From a virus: a stretch of DNA of 64,000 bases. Each line of letters begins with the position of its first letter. Position 1 is the stretch's first letter. Positions 1 through 9,545 of this stretch are shown piece after piece. Under the pieces are notes generated by a model. It had not been told where the DNA came from and searched no databases. It saw only the letters and a list, made by a program, of their open reading frames with translations. The stretch spans positions 1 through 64,000 of the IMG/VR virus record IMGVR_UViG_3300042923_000524. The stretch is one strand, 5' to 3'. A program made the translations under genes and the position numbers.

Positions 1-1
1 T

Positions 2-877
2 GGTAGCCAGTGCTTCTTAACTGTGGGTCTTGAGAAGGATAAGAAAGGAAATATATTTGCTAAGAAATTCTTATCTGCATATGATGCAATTGAATATGTT
101 AAAGAACATCTTGAGAGTGGCACAGTTGTTAATGTAAAGGGTAATCTCAAGTATACAATTTACAATGATGCTGTTCAAGTTAAGAAAGAAATTAAGAGTA
201 TATTTGCTTCTAAGGTTGATGATAGTTCAAAATACAGAGCATCATTTACTCAAACAATGTTACTTGACAAAGATAGTGTTGGTAAACTAGATAGAGAAAA
301 GGCAGTTTATCCTATTACCGCAAGAGTTGTAGATTACACTAAAATGTATAATAACGTAGAAGTTAAACAAAACGTACCTTTTACAAAAGTATTTGAATTA
401 GAAGTTGATAAAGAAAAGCCTGAAAACACTAAGAAGTTTATTGATAAAGTATTAAAAGTAAAAAAGGATATCACTGAGGTAACTATAGAAGGTGATATTA
501 TTGAAAGCCAAACATTAGTAAGCATTACAGAATCAGACATTCCAGACGATATTATGGAATTAATTGAAATTGGTGCATATACAATGGAAGATGCAATCGC
601 TAAATTAGCTGTTGGTGGTAGTAAGGAGAAAAGATTAGTAATTCGTAAACCTTCTATCAAAATGGTTGGAGAAGAAGATAATAAAAAACCTGTAATTCTA
701 AAAACAGAATCAAAGTATAAAGAAGAAGATTTGATATTTGATTTCATGTTTGAGGATAAAGAGGAAGAACCAGTTGAAGATAAAAAATCTGGTAAAAATA
801 CAAAAGTAAAAGACGAAGAAGATTCTTCTAATGATTGGATGAAAGCATTAGATGATGAGGACGATTTGCCGTTCTAA
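2..877 (+). CDS. SSB-like single-stranded DNA-binding protein (5' end outside window)
   Basis: The frame is already open at base 2, so the true start lies left of the window; the GTG at 23 has no Shine-Dalgarno (SD). The visible ~291 residues include a beta-rich OB-fold-like part (around TVVNVKGNLKYTIYN) and end in a strongly acidic tail closing with DDEDDLPF. That tail matches the protein-recruiting tip known in bacterial SSBs. Inferred role: coats ssDNA at the phage fork and recruits replication and recombination partners. It is the first visible gene of the replication run; a perfect 12-bp hairpin separates it from the ATPase gene. The N-terminal half is too divergent for certainty. Confidence 0.6.
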   Translation, partial: GSQCFLTVGLEKDKKGNIFAKKFLSAYDAIEYVKEHLESGTVVNVKGNLKYTIYNDAVQVKKEIKSIFASKVDDSSKYRASFTQTMLLDKDSVGKLDREKAVYPITARVVDYTKMYNNVEVKQNVPFTKVFELEVDKEKPENTKKFIDKVLKVKKDITEVTIEGDIIESQTLVSITESDIPDDIMELIEIGAYTMEDAIAKLAVGGSKEKRLVIRKPSIKMVGEEDNKKPVILKTESKYKEEDLIFDFMFEDKEEEPVEDKKSGKNTKVKDEEDSSNDWMKALDDEDDLPF

Positions 878-890
878 AATTAATAATCAT

Positions 891-922
891 ACTAAAGGAG
901 AATATAAAAGTTCTCCTTTAGT
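891..922 (+). terminator. perfect 12-bp hairpin behind the SSB-like gene
   Basis: ACTAAAGGAGAA (891-902) and TTCTCCTTTAGT (911-922) pair perfectly around an 8-nt loop. No T-run follows, so it is not a textbook intrinsic terminator. It may be an attenuator, an RNA-stability element or an RNase III-type processing site that sets SSB output apart from the next gene. The left arm contains an SD-like AAAGGAG that is not in front of any start. Confidence 0.5.
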
Positions 923-965
923 AAATGAAATTTAACAAATAAAATATATGGAGGTAAACGAATTA

Positions 966-1916
966 ATGAGTTTATTTAGAAAAGCAGAAGAGACTAAATC
1001 TGGGGTTAAGGTTTTGGCATATGGTGGAACAGGTAGTGGAAAAACAACCTTCGCATTAACATTTCCCAAAATTGTAGCTATAGACTCTGAAGATGGTATG
1101 GCATTTTATAAAAGCAATCCAAATTTGCAATACATATTAAATACAACATCTGCTGATGAGGTTGAAGAAGCCTTAGAAGAAATTGAATCAGATTTAATGG
1201 ATAGTATTAATTCATTTGTACTTGACTCCATGACAAAAGTTTATGATAATATGCAATTGTCTGGATTAAATGTAGCAGAAAAAAGAGCAAGGAAAAAGGG
1301 AGAAAGTGTTGATGATGCTAATATTAGTCAACGTGAATGGGGTAAGATTAAGCTTGTAACTAAGCGTATTCAATCAACACAAATCATGTTAGCCTCAAAG
1401 GGTATTAACGTAGTTACAATTGCTCAACAAAAGGATATAAAAGAGAAGAAGGGTGATAATTGGGTAGTTGTAGGTTATGCACCAGATGTAGCAAAAGGAT
1501 TAGAATTTGATTATGATGTAATTCTAAGATTCTTCACAGAAAAAGAAGGTAAGAATGGTGAAGAAGTGTATAAAGCAGAAGTATTAAAGGATAGAACGCA
1601 GACTTATAAGAAGAATCAAATTATTGAAAACCCATCTTTTGAAAACTGGAAGAGTGTTTATACAAAGTCTTCGACATTAAAAGAAAATGTTATTGATTTC
1701 AAGAAAGATATTCAGAAAGATGAAATAAAAATGACTTCAGAATTGGAAACAATGGAAGGCGTTATAAAAGAATTTAAAACTACAATGAAAGATTTAACTA
1801 AAGAAAACCAAGTGAAAGTAGCAAAACTACTCAAGGAAAAATCAATAGATAATCCTCTAAAAACTGATAACCTTGAAGGTATGTTAGAAGTTATGGATTT
1901 TATTAGAGCATTATAA
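966..1916 (+). CDS. RecA-like P-loop ATPase (AAA_24/Sak4-type)
   Basis: 316 aa from ATG 966. The in-frame ATG at 948 overlaps the SD GGAGGT (949-954), so 966 is preferred. Walker A is GGTGSGKT (residues 20-27, K26) and a Walker B-like strand reads SFVLDSM. This compact single-domain RecA fold matches the AAA_24 family, which includes phage Sak4 ATPases that work with single-strand annealing or SSB proteins. The adjacent SSB-like gene fits that partnership. The C-terminal ~100 residues are charged and probably helical. Inferred role: recombination-dependent replication or repair of phage DNA. The family call is good; the exact activity is inferred. Confidence 0.8.
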   Translation: MSLFRKAEETKSGVKVLAYGGTGSGKTTFALTFPKIVAIDSEDGMAFYKSNPNLQYILNTTSADEVEEALEEIESDLMDSINSFVLDSMTKVYDNMQLSGLNVAEKRARKKGESVDDANISQREWGKIKLVTKRIQSTQIMLASKGINVVTIAQQKDIKEKKGDNWVVVGYAPDVAKGLEFDYDVILRFFTEKEGKNGEEVYKAEVLKDRTQTYKKNQIIENPSFENWKSVYTKSSTLKENVIDFKKDIQKDEIKMTSELETMEGVIKEFKTTMKDLTKENQVKVAKLLKEKSIDNPLKTDNLEGMLEVMDFIRAL

Positions 1917-1930
1917 ACTAATTTAAAAGT

Positions 1931-1961
1931 AAATAGGGGTACTCAAACGGTATCCCTATTT
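1931..1961 (+). terminator. 12-bp hairpin between ATPase gene and next gene
   Basis: The arms AAATAGGGGTAC (1931-1942) and GTATCCCTATTT (1950-1961) pair over 12 positions with one G-U, around a 7-nt loop. The 3' arm ends in TATTT but there is no long T-run. It is the second strong hairpin in consecutive junctions of the replication operon, so attenuation or mRNA processing is likely. Confidence 0.5.
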
Positions 1962-1989
1962 ACAAATAATCTATTAATTGGAGTGAAAT

Positions 1990-2442
1990 ATGGATAAAAA
2001 ACAAGTCAATAATGAATGGTTGGAACTTTGTAAATATGTTCATGATGAGATTTTACAATATGGTTCTGAATTAAAATTTCCTAAATATTTAGCATTAAGA
2101 CTTAGAGGTTTGGCTGATGGTCAATTTTTAGCCAATAAGAAGCAAAAGCCTATGGGAAATTACTCTTACAATACCATTTTATATACATTTAAAATATGCA
2201 AAGCTAAGATACTTCAATATTTAATAGCCAATCAAACTAAATTTACAGATGAAAAACACAAAATCAATTCAATAATGTTGTTTATAGAAAGTGAAATAAA
2301 TGATGTTACATTAAGATTAAAAAGAGTAGAGCAATCAAATATAAAAGTTGAAAACCTAAAAATGGAAAATCAAACCAATGAAGGTGTTGAGTATAGAAGC
2401 AAAACAACACAAGTTAATAAGGATTTAGATGAATTATGGTAA
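1990..2442 (+). CDS. hypothetical protein in replication operon
   Basis: 150 aa, ATG with SD GGAGTG at 1980-1985. I recognise no family. The N-terminal ~100 residues look helical (LCKYVHDEILQYGSELKFPK, ILYTFKICKAKILQYL). The C-terminal ~45 residues are polar and low in hydrophobics, as in a flexible tail. It sits between the RecA-like ATPase and the replicative helicase, 15 nt ahead of the latter. A helicase loader or accessory role is possible on position alone; nothing in the sequence proves it. Confidence 0.75.
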   Translation: MDKKQVNNEWLELCKYVHDEILQYGSELKFPKYLALRLRGLADGQFLANKKQKPMGNYSYNTILYTFKICKAKILQYLIANQTKFTDEKHKINSIMLFIESEINDVTLRLKRVEQSNIKVENLKMENQTNEGVEYRSKTTQVNKDLDELW

Positions 2443-2457
2443 TGGGACGGTGATATA

Positions 2458-3975
2458 TTGGCAAAAGCAACAACTACAAAATCATCTACAAAAAAAGAAA
2501 TTACAGCTTTTGAAGAAGAGTTAATAAAAGCTGTAAAAAAGGTAAGAGAATTCAAACTAGCTGCTGAAGCAAATATTGTTTCAATATTTTATTCAAACTT
2601 AGAATTAATATATACATATGATAATTTGAAACTTGAAGATTTCAGTGAAAATGCATGGAAAGTATATTATACAATTGCACACGATATCGTAATTAAAGAG
2701 AATAAAAAATCTTTAGATGATATTACTATAGGATTATATTTAGAAAAACATCTTAAATTACAAGAGAAATATATAAGTTATGGTGGATATGAAACTATTC
2801 TAAAAGCAAAAGAGTACGTAAAAGAAGAAAATATGGATGGTTATATTAGTGAATTAAAGAAGTGGAATATAGTTTTACAATTGTTAAAAATGAAATTTCC
2901 TGTATATGATGAACTAAGCAGATTTGCAGATATGACCGCAGACCAGATTTATGATGAATGGGAAGCGAAAATTAATCATGTGTTTGTAAGTGTAGATGGA
3001 AATGTAAAAAGTTATAACCTTTGTGAAGGATTACATACATTGTTAAACAAATTAAATGAAGGACTTAATGTTGGAATGCCTTTATATAACTCTCCAATAT
3101 TAAATAAAGAAATAGGTGGAAATTTAGAAGGTCATGTAACAATGATGGGTGCATTAAGTGGTATGGGTAAAACTACAACCACTATTGAATGGATACTACC
3201 ACAGATAATAAAATATAATGAAAAATTATGTATTATTATAAACGAAGAAGACAAAGAAAAATGGCAGAAAGAACTGTTGGTGTGGGTTGCTAATAATATT
3301 TTTAATGCCAATATTCAAAAGCATATATTGAGAGATGGTAAATTTTCAGATGAAAACTTTGAATTATTAAAAAAGTGTGCTGATTGGATAGAAGAAAAAA
3401 AAGATGGTAAAATTCTAACAATTATACCACTTCCTAAATATAGAACATCATTAGCTATAAAGATAATTAAAAAATATGCTAGTATGGGTTGTAAAAAATT
3501 CATTTTAGATACATTTAAAGTAAGCACAGATACTCAAACAGAACAAATATGGAGTGAAATGACAAAAGATAGTGTTGAAATATACGATGCTATCAAACCA
3601 ACTGGTAAGAATGTTCATATATGGATTACATATCAACTAGGAAAAGGTAGTACTAAACAAAGATATTATAGTAATGATAATATCGGATTGGCTAAAAATA
3701 TTGTAGACGTAGCATCTACTAATATTATGATTAGAAAACCATTTGATGATGAGTATTTAGGTGGTAAAAATGAACTAAAGTGTTATAGATTAGAGGGTAA
3801 AAGAGGACTTACTAAAATTCCTTTTACACTAGATAGAGATAAACATTATAGCATTATTTTTATAACTAAGAATAGATTTGGTGCTACAAATGAGTTTCAA
3901 ATTATAGCTGAGAATGATTTAAGTAGAAACATATATAAAGAAATAGGAATAACTAATGTTCCTATGGATTGGTAG
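2458..3975 (+). CDS. replicative DNA helicase, DnaB-type
   Basis: 505 aa, TTG start with SD GGGACGGTGA just upstream. The N-terminal ~170 residues are helical, as in DnaB N-terminal domains. The RecA-like C-terminal domain begins around residue 200 with Walker A GALSGMGKTT (K238). Later strands KFILDTFKVS and HIWITYQLGKGS match the Walker B and sensor/H4 strands of DnaB-family hexamers. It unwinds the phage fork 5'-3' and should contact the primase encoded 9 nt downstream. The length is somewhat above bacterial DnaB. The call rests on motif order and its place beside primase and DnaE. Confidence 0.85.
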   Translation: MAKATTTKSSTKKEITAFEEELIKAVKKVREFKLAAEANIVSIFYSNLELIYTYDNLKLEDFSENAWKVYYTIAHDIVIKENKKSLDDITIGLYLEKHLKLQEKYISYGGYETILKAKEYVKEENMDGYISELKKWNIVLQLLKMKFPVYDELSRFADMTADQIYDEWEAKINHVFVSVDGNVKSYNLCEGLHTLLNKLNEGLNVGMPLYNSPILNKEIGGNLEGHVTMMGALSGMGKTTTTIEWILPQIIKYNEKLCIIINEEDKEKWQKELLVWVANNIFNANIQKHILRDGKFSDENFELLKKCADWIEEKKDGKILTIIPLPKYRTSLAIKIIKKYASMGCKKFILDTFKVSTDTQTEQIWSEMTKDSVEIYDAIKPTGKNVHIWITYQLGKGSTKQRYYSNDNIGLAKNIVDVASTNIMIRKPFDDEYLGGKNELKCYRLEGKRGLTKIPFTLDRDKHYSIIFITKNRFGATNEFQIIAENDLSRNIYKEIGITNVPMDW

Positions 3976-3984
3976 GTAGTTGAT

Positions 3985-5064
3985 ATGGATGTTATGGAGT
4001 TAAAACAATACATAATTAATAATGATAAAATTGAATATATCTTAGAAAATTTGGGTTGCCATGACATCAAATCTCATTTAAAAGAGTATAGAGCAGGGTT
4101 GCCCGATAGACAAAACAAAACAGCTATAGCAGTAAAAAAAGAAACTTTAAGTGTTAAGATATTTCAACCAGATGAAAAAATTATAAGGGGAGATATCTTA
4201 ACACTTTGTATGACAATTAAAAATATACCATTTATAAAAGCAAGTAGATATTTACATGAAATATTAGAACTAGAATATAAATATAAATTAAAAAAAGATA
4301 CTAAAGAACAAGAATTAAATGACCCATTACAAATATTTAAGAGAGTAAAGAATAAGAGTAATACAGTTAATGTATATGATATAGATTTAATAGATGAAAA
4401 TGCTTTAAATGATTACATTCCTTATCCACATATTTCATTCATAAGAGATGGAATAATGCCTTGGACTTGCAAGGAATTTAAAATAGGATATAGTGACAAA
4501 CATAAAAGAATAGTTATTCCTCACAGATTGTGGAATGAAAATGAAGATAAGTTTGCAGGAATCTTTGGAAGAACTGTGGTTGAGAACTATGAATTATTTG
4601 ATATACCAAAGTATTATGGAATTAAACCTTATCCAAAGTCAATGAATTTATATGGATTACAAGAAAACTATAAAACTATTCAAGAAAATGGATACGTTGT
4701 TGTATACGAAGCTGAAAAATCAGTTTTAAAAAGACATAGTAGAAAAGATGGAACTGGGGTAGCCGTTGGCTCTCACAGTTTGAGTGATGAACAAATTAAG
4801 ATTTTAATAGGTTTAGATGTAGATATTATAATAGCTTATGATAAAGATATTAAAGAAGAATACATTTGGAGTGAATGTGACCGATTCTACGGTATTAGAA
4901 ATGTTTATTATATTTATGACAAACATGATTTACTAAAAGAAAAAGAATCTCCAGCAGATGCAACTAATAAAATATTTAATTATCTGTTTAAATATAAAAT
5001 AAAATATAGTGAAGTTGAAAGGAAGAGATATATAGAATGGCGAGAAAAACAAGGGAAGAATTAG
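3985..5064 (+). CDS. TOPRIM DNA primase with degenerate zinc-finger domain
   Basis: 359 aa, ATG with SD GGTAGGTAG. The N-terminal ~100 residues follow the CHC2 zinc-binding layout (LGCHDIK, EYRAGLP, RGDILTLCM), but the usual Cys/His ligands are mostly replaced, so zinc is probably not bound. The TOPRIM core has the conserved Glu (VVVYEAEKS) and the DxD motif (IIIAYDKDI). It would synthesise RNA primers for DnaE. Its 3' end overlaps the nuclease gene by 28 nt, implying translational coupling. It is shorter than bacterial DnaG and appears to lack a helicase-binding C-domain. Confidence 0.75.
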   Translation: MDVMELKQYIINNDKIEYILENLGCHDIKSHLKEYRAGLPDRQNKTAIAVKKETLSVKIFQPDEKIIRGDILTLCMTIKNIPFIKASRYLHEILELEYKYKLKKDTKEQELNDPLQIFKRVKNKSNTVNVYDIDLIDENALNDYIPYPHISFIRDGIMPWTCKEFKIGYSDKHKRIVIPHRLWNENEDKFAGIFGRTVVENYELFDIPKYYGIKPYPKSMNLYGLQENYKTIQENGYVVVYEAEKSVLKRHSRKDGTGVAVGSHSLSDEQIKILIGLDVDIIIAYDKDIKEEYIWSECDRFYGIRNVYYIYDKHDLLKEKESPADATNKIFNYLFKYKIKYSEVERKRYIEWREKQGKN

Positions 5065-6170
5065 ACGCGATTAAGAAAGAATATAATGTTAAAGACTTAT
5101 ATTCTTGGTCAAAATATAATACAGCAAAATCAGATTTATATGAGTATTATCTTAAATACATAGCTAAGATACCTGAAGATAGAAAAGATGGTATATATGG
5201 TATATCTGGAGGAGTTGCCCATGATATATTAGAAAGATTTTATTCCAAAGAATTAAAATATAAAGATATGTTAGAAGAATATGAGAATGCCTTATTCAAT
5301 TTTAATATGAGCGAATTAAAATATGATAGATGTGATGAAGAGAAAAATGAAAAAATAGCAAAGAAATATGAATACTGTTTAAGACATTTTTTTCAAAATC
5401 ATATACCTATAAACAAAAAAGTTGATATTGAAAGATTCGTATTGATTAAAATAGGTTGTTTTTTATTTCAGGGATATATTGACTTTTTATTTAAAGATAA
5501 GAAGGATTTTGTAATTACAGATTGGAAAACATCAACTATCTATTCTGGTAAGAAAATTGATAGTGAAAAAGGTCAGTTGGTGTTATATGCTGAAGCATTG
5601 AGACAATTAGGAGTGCCAATAGAGAATATAAAGATAAGATGGTGTTTTTTGAAATACGTTACTGTACAATATCCTCAAGCAAATGAAGAAATTAAGGAAA
5701 GAGATATATTAAGATGTGAAATAGGGGAAAAATTATCAACCAATGTTAAAATGTGGCTAAAAAAAGCTAAGACATATTCAGATGAAGAAATAGACAACTT
5801 TATTGATATGCTTATCACAACCAATAGTTTAGAATGTCTACCCGAAGATATTAAGAACAAATATACTATAAATGATTGTTATGTTGAAATTCCATTTAAT
5901 CAAGAAGAAATTGATTTACTAAAAGAAGATATAAAAATTAAGATTATAGAAATTGCTAAGAAAGAAATGGAATACTTTAAAACAAAAGATGAAAGAGTTT
6001 TTTGGGAAGATATTACCGATGCAAAATCATATTATTTTGCTAATTTAAGTGGTTATTCAGCAAACTTACATAAACCTTACAAAGAGTATTTGGATAATCT
6101 AAATATGTTTAAGAATAAAGATAAAGATGAAATTACAGAAGATGATATGAGTTGGTTGGCAGAGCTATAA
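5037..6170 (+). CDS. RecB/Cas4-like PD-(D/E)XK nuclease
   Basis: 377 aa, ATG start 28 nt inside the primase gene with SD GGAAG. The PD-(D/E)XK set is visible in order: GGVAHDIL (H62), QGYIDFLF (D149), ITDWKTS (D162, K164) and GQLVLYAEAL (Q180). This is the RecB-nuclease/Cas4 arrangement used by many phage exonucleases. There is no helicase domain. Encoded between primase and polymerase, it probably processes DNA ends or flaps during phage replication and recombination. A Cas4-type four-Cys cluster is not evident, so a plain RecB-like exonuclease is the better name. Confidence 0.75.
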   Translation: MARKTREELDAIKKEYNVKDLYSWSKYNTAKSDLYEYYLKYIAKIPEDRKDGIYGISGGVAHDILERFYSKELKYKDMLEEYENALFNFNMSELKYDRCDEEKNEKIAKKYEYCLRHFFQNHIPINKKVDIERFVLIKIGCFLFQGYIDFLFKDKKDFVITDWKTSTIYSGKKIDSEKGQLVLYAEALRQLGVPIENIKIRWCFLKYVTVQYPQANEEIKERDILRCEIGEKLSTNVKMWLKKAKTYSDEEIDNFIDMLITTNSLECLPEDIKNKYTINDCYVEIPFNQEEIDLLKEDIKIKIIEIAKKEMEYFKTKDERVFWEDITDAKSYYFANLSGYSANLHKPYKEYLDNLNMFKNKDKDEITEDDMSWLAEL

Positions 6171-6183
6171 AATAGGAGGTCAT

Positions 6184-9100
6184 ATGGAAGATTATATTAG
6201 ATATCATATACATGATGATACGAGTAACTGTAATGGTTACTCTGACTCATGTACTAGTTATAAAGATTATATAAAATTAGTTAAAAAATCTAAGTCAAAC
6301 GCCATAGCTTTCTCAAATCATGGTGGGATTTATGATTGGGTTAAAAAGAAACAAGAATGCGATAAGGCTAAGATAAAATACATACATGGTGTAGAATTAT
6401 ATATGTGTACAAAACTAGAGAACGATGAAAGAGGATATCATATTGGTTTGTATGCCAAGAACTTTGATGGAGTTAAAGAGTTAAATAGTTTAGTATCACT
6501 TGCTACATCTAAAGGCATAAAGGAAGATAAAACTGATAGACATTTTTACTTTAATCCTAGATTGTCTATAGAAGAAGTTATGAATACAAGTTCTAATATT
6601 ATCATCACAACAGCTTGTTTGGCTTCTATACTATGGGAATGTAAATATACTAAAAAAACTGAAAATTTAACAGAGAAAGAAATTCAAGAACAAAATAATA
6701 ATTGGTTAGTAAACAGAGATATATTTCTAAAATGGCTATCTAAAAACAATGAAAGATGTTTTTTAGAAATTCAATACCACAATAATATTCACCAAATAGA
6801 ATTTAATCAATTACTTTATAAATGGAGTAAGGAATATAATATACCATTAATAGCTGGGACTGACACTCATTCATCAAACGCATATAAGGCTGAATGTAGA
6901 AAAATTCTTCAGAAGTCTAAAGATAGTTATTATGGAGAAGAAGATGAATTTGATTTAACATGGAAAACACTTGATGAGTTAATTCTAGCATTTGAAAATC
7001 AAAATGCACTACCAAAAGAAATATATTTAGAAGCAATTGATAATACTAATAAATTTGCAAATTTAGTAGAAGATTTCAAATTAGATAAGTCATTTAAATA
7101 TCCTAATTTATATGGTGATAAGGTTACTGAATTATTTAGAAATACAATAATAACTAAATACAAAAACAAAGTAAAAAATAAAGTTATTGATGGTAAAAAT
7201 CCTAGATATAAAAATGATATAAAAGAAGAATTTGATACATTTAAAAAACAAGGCATGGAAAGTTTCTTATTATTTATGTCTGAACTAGCTGACTACTGTA
7301 ATGATAATGATATACCATATGGATTCAATAGGGGTTCTGTTGGTGGAAGTACAATTGCATATATACTTGATATTATTGATTTAGACCCTGTGGTATGGAA
7401 TACAGTATTTTCACGTTTTTGTAACGCAGATAGAATAAGTTTGGGTGATATTGATGTAGACTTTGCTCCAAAAGATAGACCTAAAGTATATGAATATATT
7501 ATTAAAAGATTTGGCACTAAAAACACAGCATATATAGCACAGTTCGGAACTTTAAAAGATAGAGGAACAATTGATGTTTTGACAAAAGGTTTGGATTATG
7601 ATGATTTGGATGCGGTTGCTAAAATAAAGGATGAATTTGAAAAGATATTTGCACAATACACTGAAATAATTCAAGCAGAGGTAAACACTGAAGAATTAGA
7701 TTTGGAAAGTTCTACGATAGACTTTGATAACCATAATGTATATGTAAATCAGATTAGAAATCAAAAGGCTACTATTAAAGCAAATAAGTTATATCAAGAA
7801 TTTATTAATTTAAAAGATTTTAATAAAGATTTGTTCTACTATTTTGATGGCATAAAAGGAACAATTATTTCTAAAGGTAATCATCCATCTGGCATAATTG
7901 GTTCTCCTATAACCTTACAAGATAATTTGGGTGTGTTTTATAGAGATGGTGATGAGAATATTCCAATTTCCACTTGTGCAATGAAGGCTGTAGATTCTAT
8001 AAACTTTGTTAAGTTTGATATATTAGGTTTAAAGACTGTAGGAATAATGAAAGACACTTATAAATATATAGGCTCACATTATCTCAAATCTCATGAAATT
8101 GATTGGAATGATAAAAAGGTTTGGGATGATATGATAAAGTCACAAATTGGAGTATTTCAGTTTGAAGGGGATTTTGCATTTGCATTACTAAAAGACTTTA
8201 AACCTCAAAAGATAAATGATATGTCTCTTGTAAATGCTTGTTTAAGACCATCTGGAAAGTCATATAGAGAAAGATTAATTGCAAGAGAGTTTAATAATAA
8301 CCCTTCAAAAGAAATAGATGATTTACTATCAGATAATAATGGATTTTTAGTATATCAAGAAGATACTATTAAGTTCTTAACTGATATTTGTGGTTTTAGT
8401 GGTGCTTTGGCTGACACCACAAGACGTGCAATCGGTAAGAAATTACAAGAAGAATTAAAGCAACAATTACCTCAAATTTTAGATGGATATTGCAATGTTT
8501 CAAAGCAACCTAGAGAAGTTGCGGAAGAAGAAGCTAAAGCCTTCTTACAAATAATAGAAGACTCTTCGGAATATCAATTTGGATATAATCATTCTACAGG
8601 ATATTCAATGAATGGTTATGCATGTGTAAGATTAAGAGCATATCATCCACTAGAGTTTACCACAGCATATTTAAACAATGCTGATAATAAAGAAGATATA
8701 CAAATGGGTACTGAACTAGCAAGAGAAAGAAATATTAAAATTAAACCTATAGAGTTTGGTCAATCAATTGATAAATACACTTTTGATAAAACAACAAACA
8801 CAATATACAAAGGTATTGAAAGTATTAAGTATTGCAACGCTAAGATAGCACACGAACTTTATGAATTGCGAAACAATAAATATATTACATTTGCAGAATT
8901 ATTAAAAGACATAATTGAAAAAACTTCAGTAGATTCAAGACAATTAAAGATTTTAACTGGATTAGGGTTCTTTAGAAAATATGGTAAAAATAAAAAATTA
9001 CTAAATTATGTAGATGTATTTAGTAATTTTAATGGCAGAAAACAAATTAAAAAATCAGAATTAGAAAAACTTGGATTAACTGAAGAATTAATAAAAAGAT

Positions 9101-9525
9101 ATAGCAATAAAGAAACTGAGGCGTTGTATAAAGAAATAGATATAATAGGATTGATTTCTGAGCTAACAGATAATATTGAGGATGCTTCACTATCAGTAAA
9201 AGAACAAGTAAAATTTGAAAAGGATTATTTAGAATATGTAATTTATACAAATCCTAAAGTTAATGAAAAATTCTATATCGTTATCGAATATACAACCTAT
9301 AATGATAAAAGAAAACCTTATGTTACTTTAAAACATATACAAACAGGTGATGAAATTAAGACTAAAATCAAAGACCCTCAAGTATTTGTTGAAAACTCTT
9401 TTAAATTATATGATGTTTTAAAAGTAAATGAGTGGAAACAACAATATAAAACTAAAAATATTGGTGGTAAATGGCAAAAAACAAATGAATTAGAAGACAT
9501 TCTATATTCATATGAAGTATATTAA
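6184..9525 (+). CDS. dnaE: DNA polymerase III alpha subunit, DnaE-type
   Basis: 1113 aa, ATG with SD AGGAGGT. The N-terminal PHP domain keeps its metal-site motifs (HIHDD at residues 8-12, SNHGG, GTDTHSS). The family C catalytic core follows: RGSVGGST, GDIDVDF (D424 and D426) and KFDILGLKT (D612) supply the three metal-binding aspartates. Next come FQFEG, SLVNACLRPSG and the helix-hairpin-helix region. A C-terminal OB-like part around residues 1040-1100 is plausible. It is the replicative polymerase of the phage, shorter than E. coli DnaE. Full-length DnaE is unusual in phages but known in large Firmicutes temperate phages of the SPbeta and clostridial c-st kind. Confidence 0.95.
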   Translation: MEDYIRYHIHDDTSNCNGYSDSCTSYKDYIKLVKKSKSNAIAFSNHGGIYDWVKKKQECDKAKIKYIHGVELYMCTKLENDERGYHIGLYAKNFDGVKELNSLVSLATSKGIKEDKTDRHFYFNPRLSIEEVMNTSSNIIITTACLASILWECKYTKKTENLTEKEIQEQNNNWLVNRDIFLKWLSKNNERCFLEIQYHNNIHQIEFNQLLYKWSKEYNIPLIAGTDTHSSNAYKAECRKILQKSKDSYYGEEDEFDLTWKTLDELILAFENQNALPKEIYLEAIDNTNKFANLVEDFKLDKSFKYPNLYGDKVTELFRNTIITKYKNKVKNKVIDGKNPRYKNDIKEEFDTFKKQGMESFLLFMSELADYCNDNDIPYGFNRGSVGGSTIAYILDIIDLDPVVWNTVFSRFCNADRISLGDIDVDFAPKDRPKVYEYIIKRFGTKNTAYIAQFGTLKDRGTIDVLTKGLDYDDLDAVAKIKDEFEKIFAQYTEIIQAEVNTEELDLESSTIDFDNHNVYVNQIRNQKATIKANKLYQEFINLKDFNKDLFYYFDGIKGTIISKGNHPSGIIGSPITLQDNLGVFYRDGDENIPISTCAMKAVDSINFVKFDILGLKTVGIMKDTYKYIGSHYLKSHEIDWNDKKVWDDMIKSQIGVFQFEGDFAFALLKDFKPQKINDMSLVNACLRPSGKSYRERLIAREFNNNPSKEIDDLLSDNNGFLVYQEDTIKFLTDICGFSGALADTTRRAIGKKLQEELKQQLPQILDGYCNVSKQPREVAEEEAKAFLQIIEDSSEYQFGYNHSTGYSMNGYACVRLRAYHPLEFTTAYLNNADNKEDIQMGTELARERNIKIKPIEFGQSIDKYTFDKTTNTIYKGIESIKYCNAKIAHELYELRNNKYITFAELLKDIIEKTSVDSRQLKILTGLGFFRKYGKNKKLLNYVDVFSNFNGRKQIKKSELEKLGLTEELIKRYSNKETEALYKEIDIIGLISELTDNIEDASLSVKEQVKFEKDYLEYVIYTNPKVNEKFYIVIEYTTYNDKRKPYVTLKHIQTGDEIKTKIKDPQVFVENSFKLYDVLKVNEWKQQYKTKNIGGKWQKTNELEDILYSYEVY

Positions 9526-9545
9526 AAAGAAAAGTAGGTGATGGT

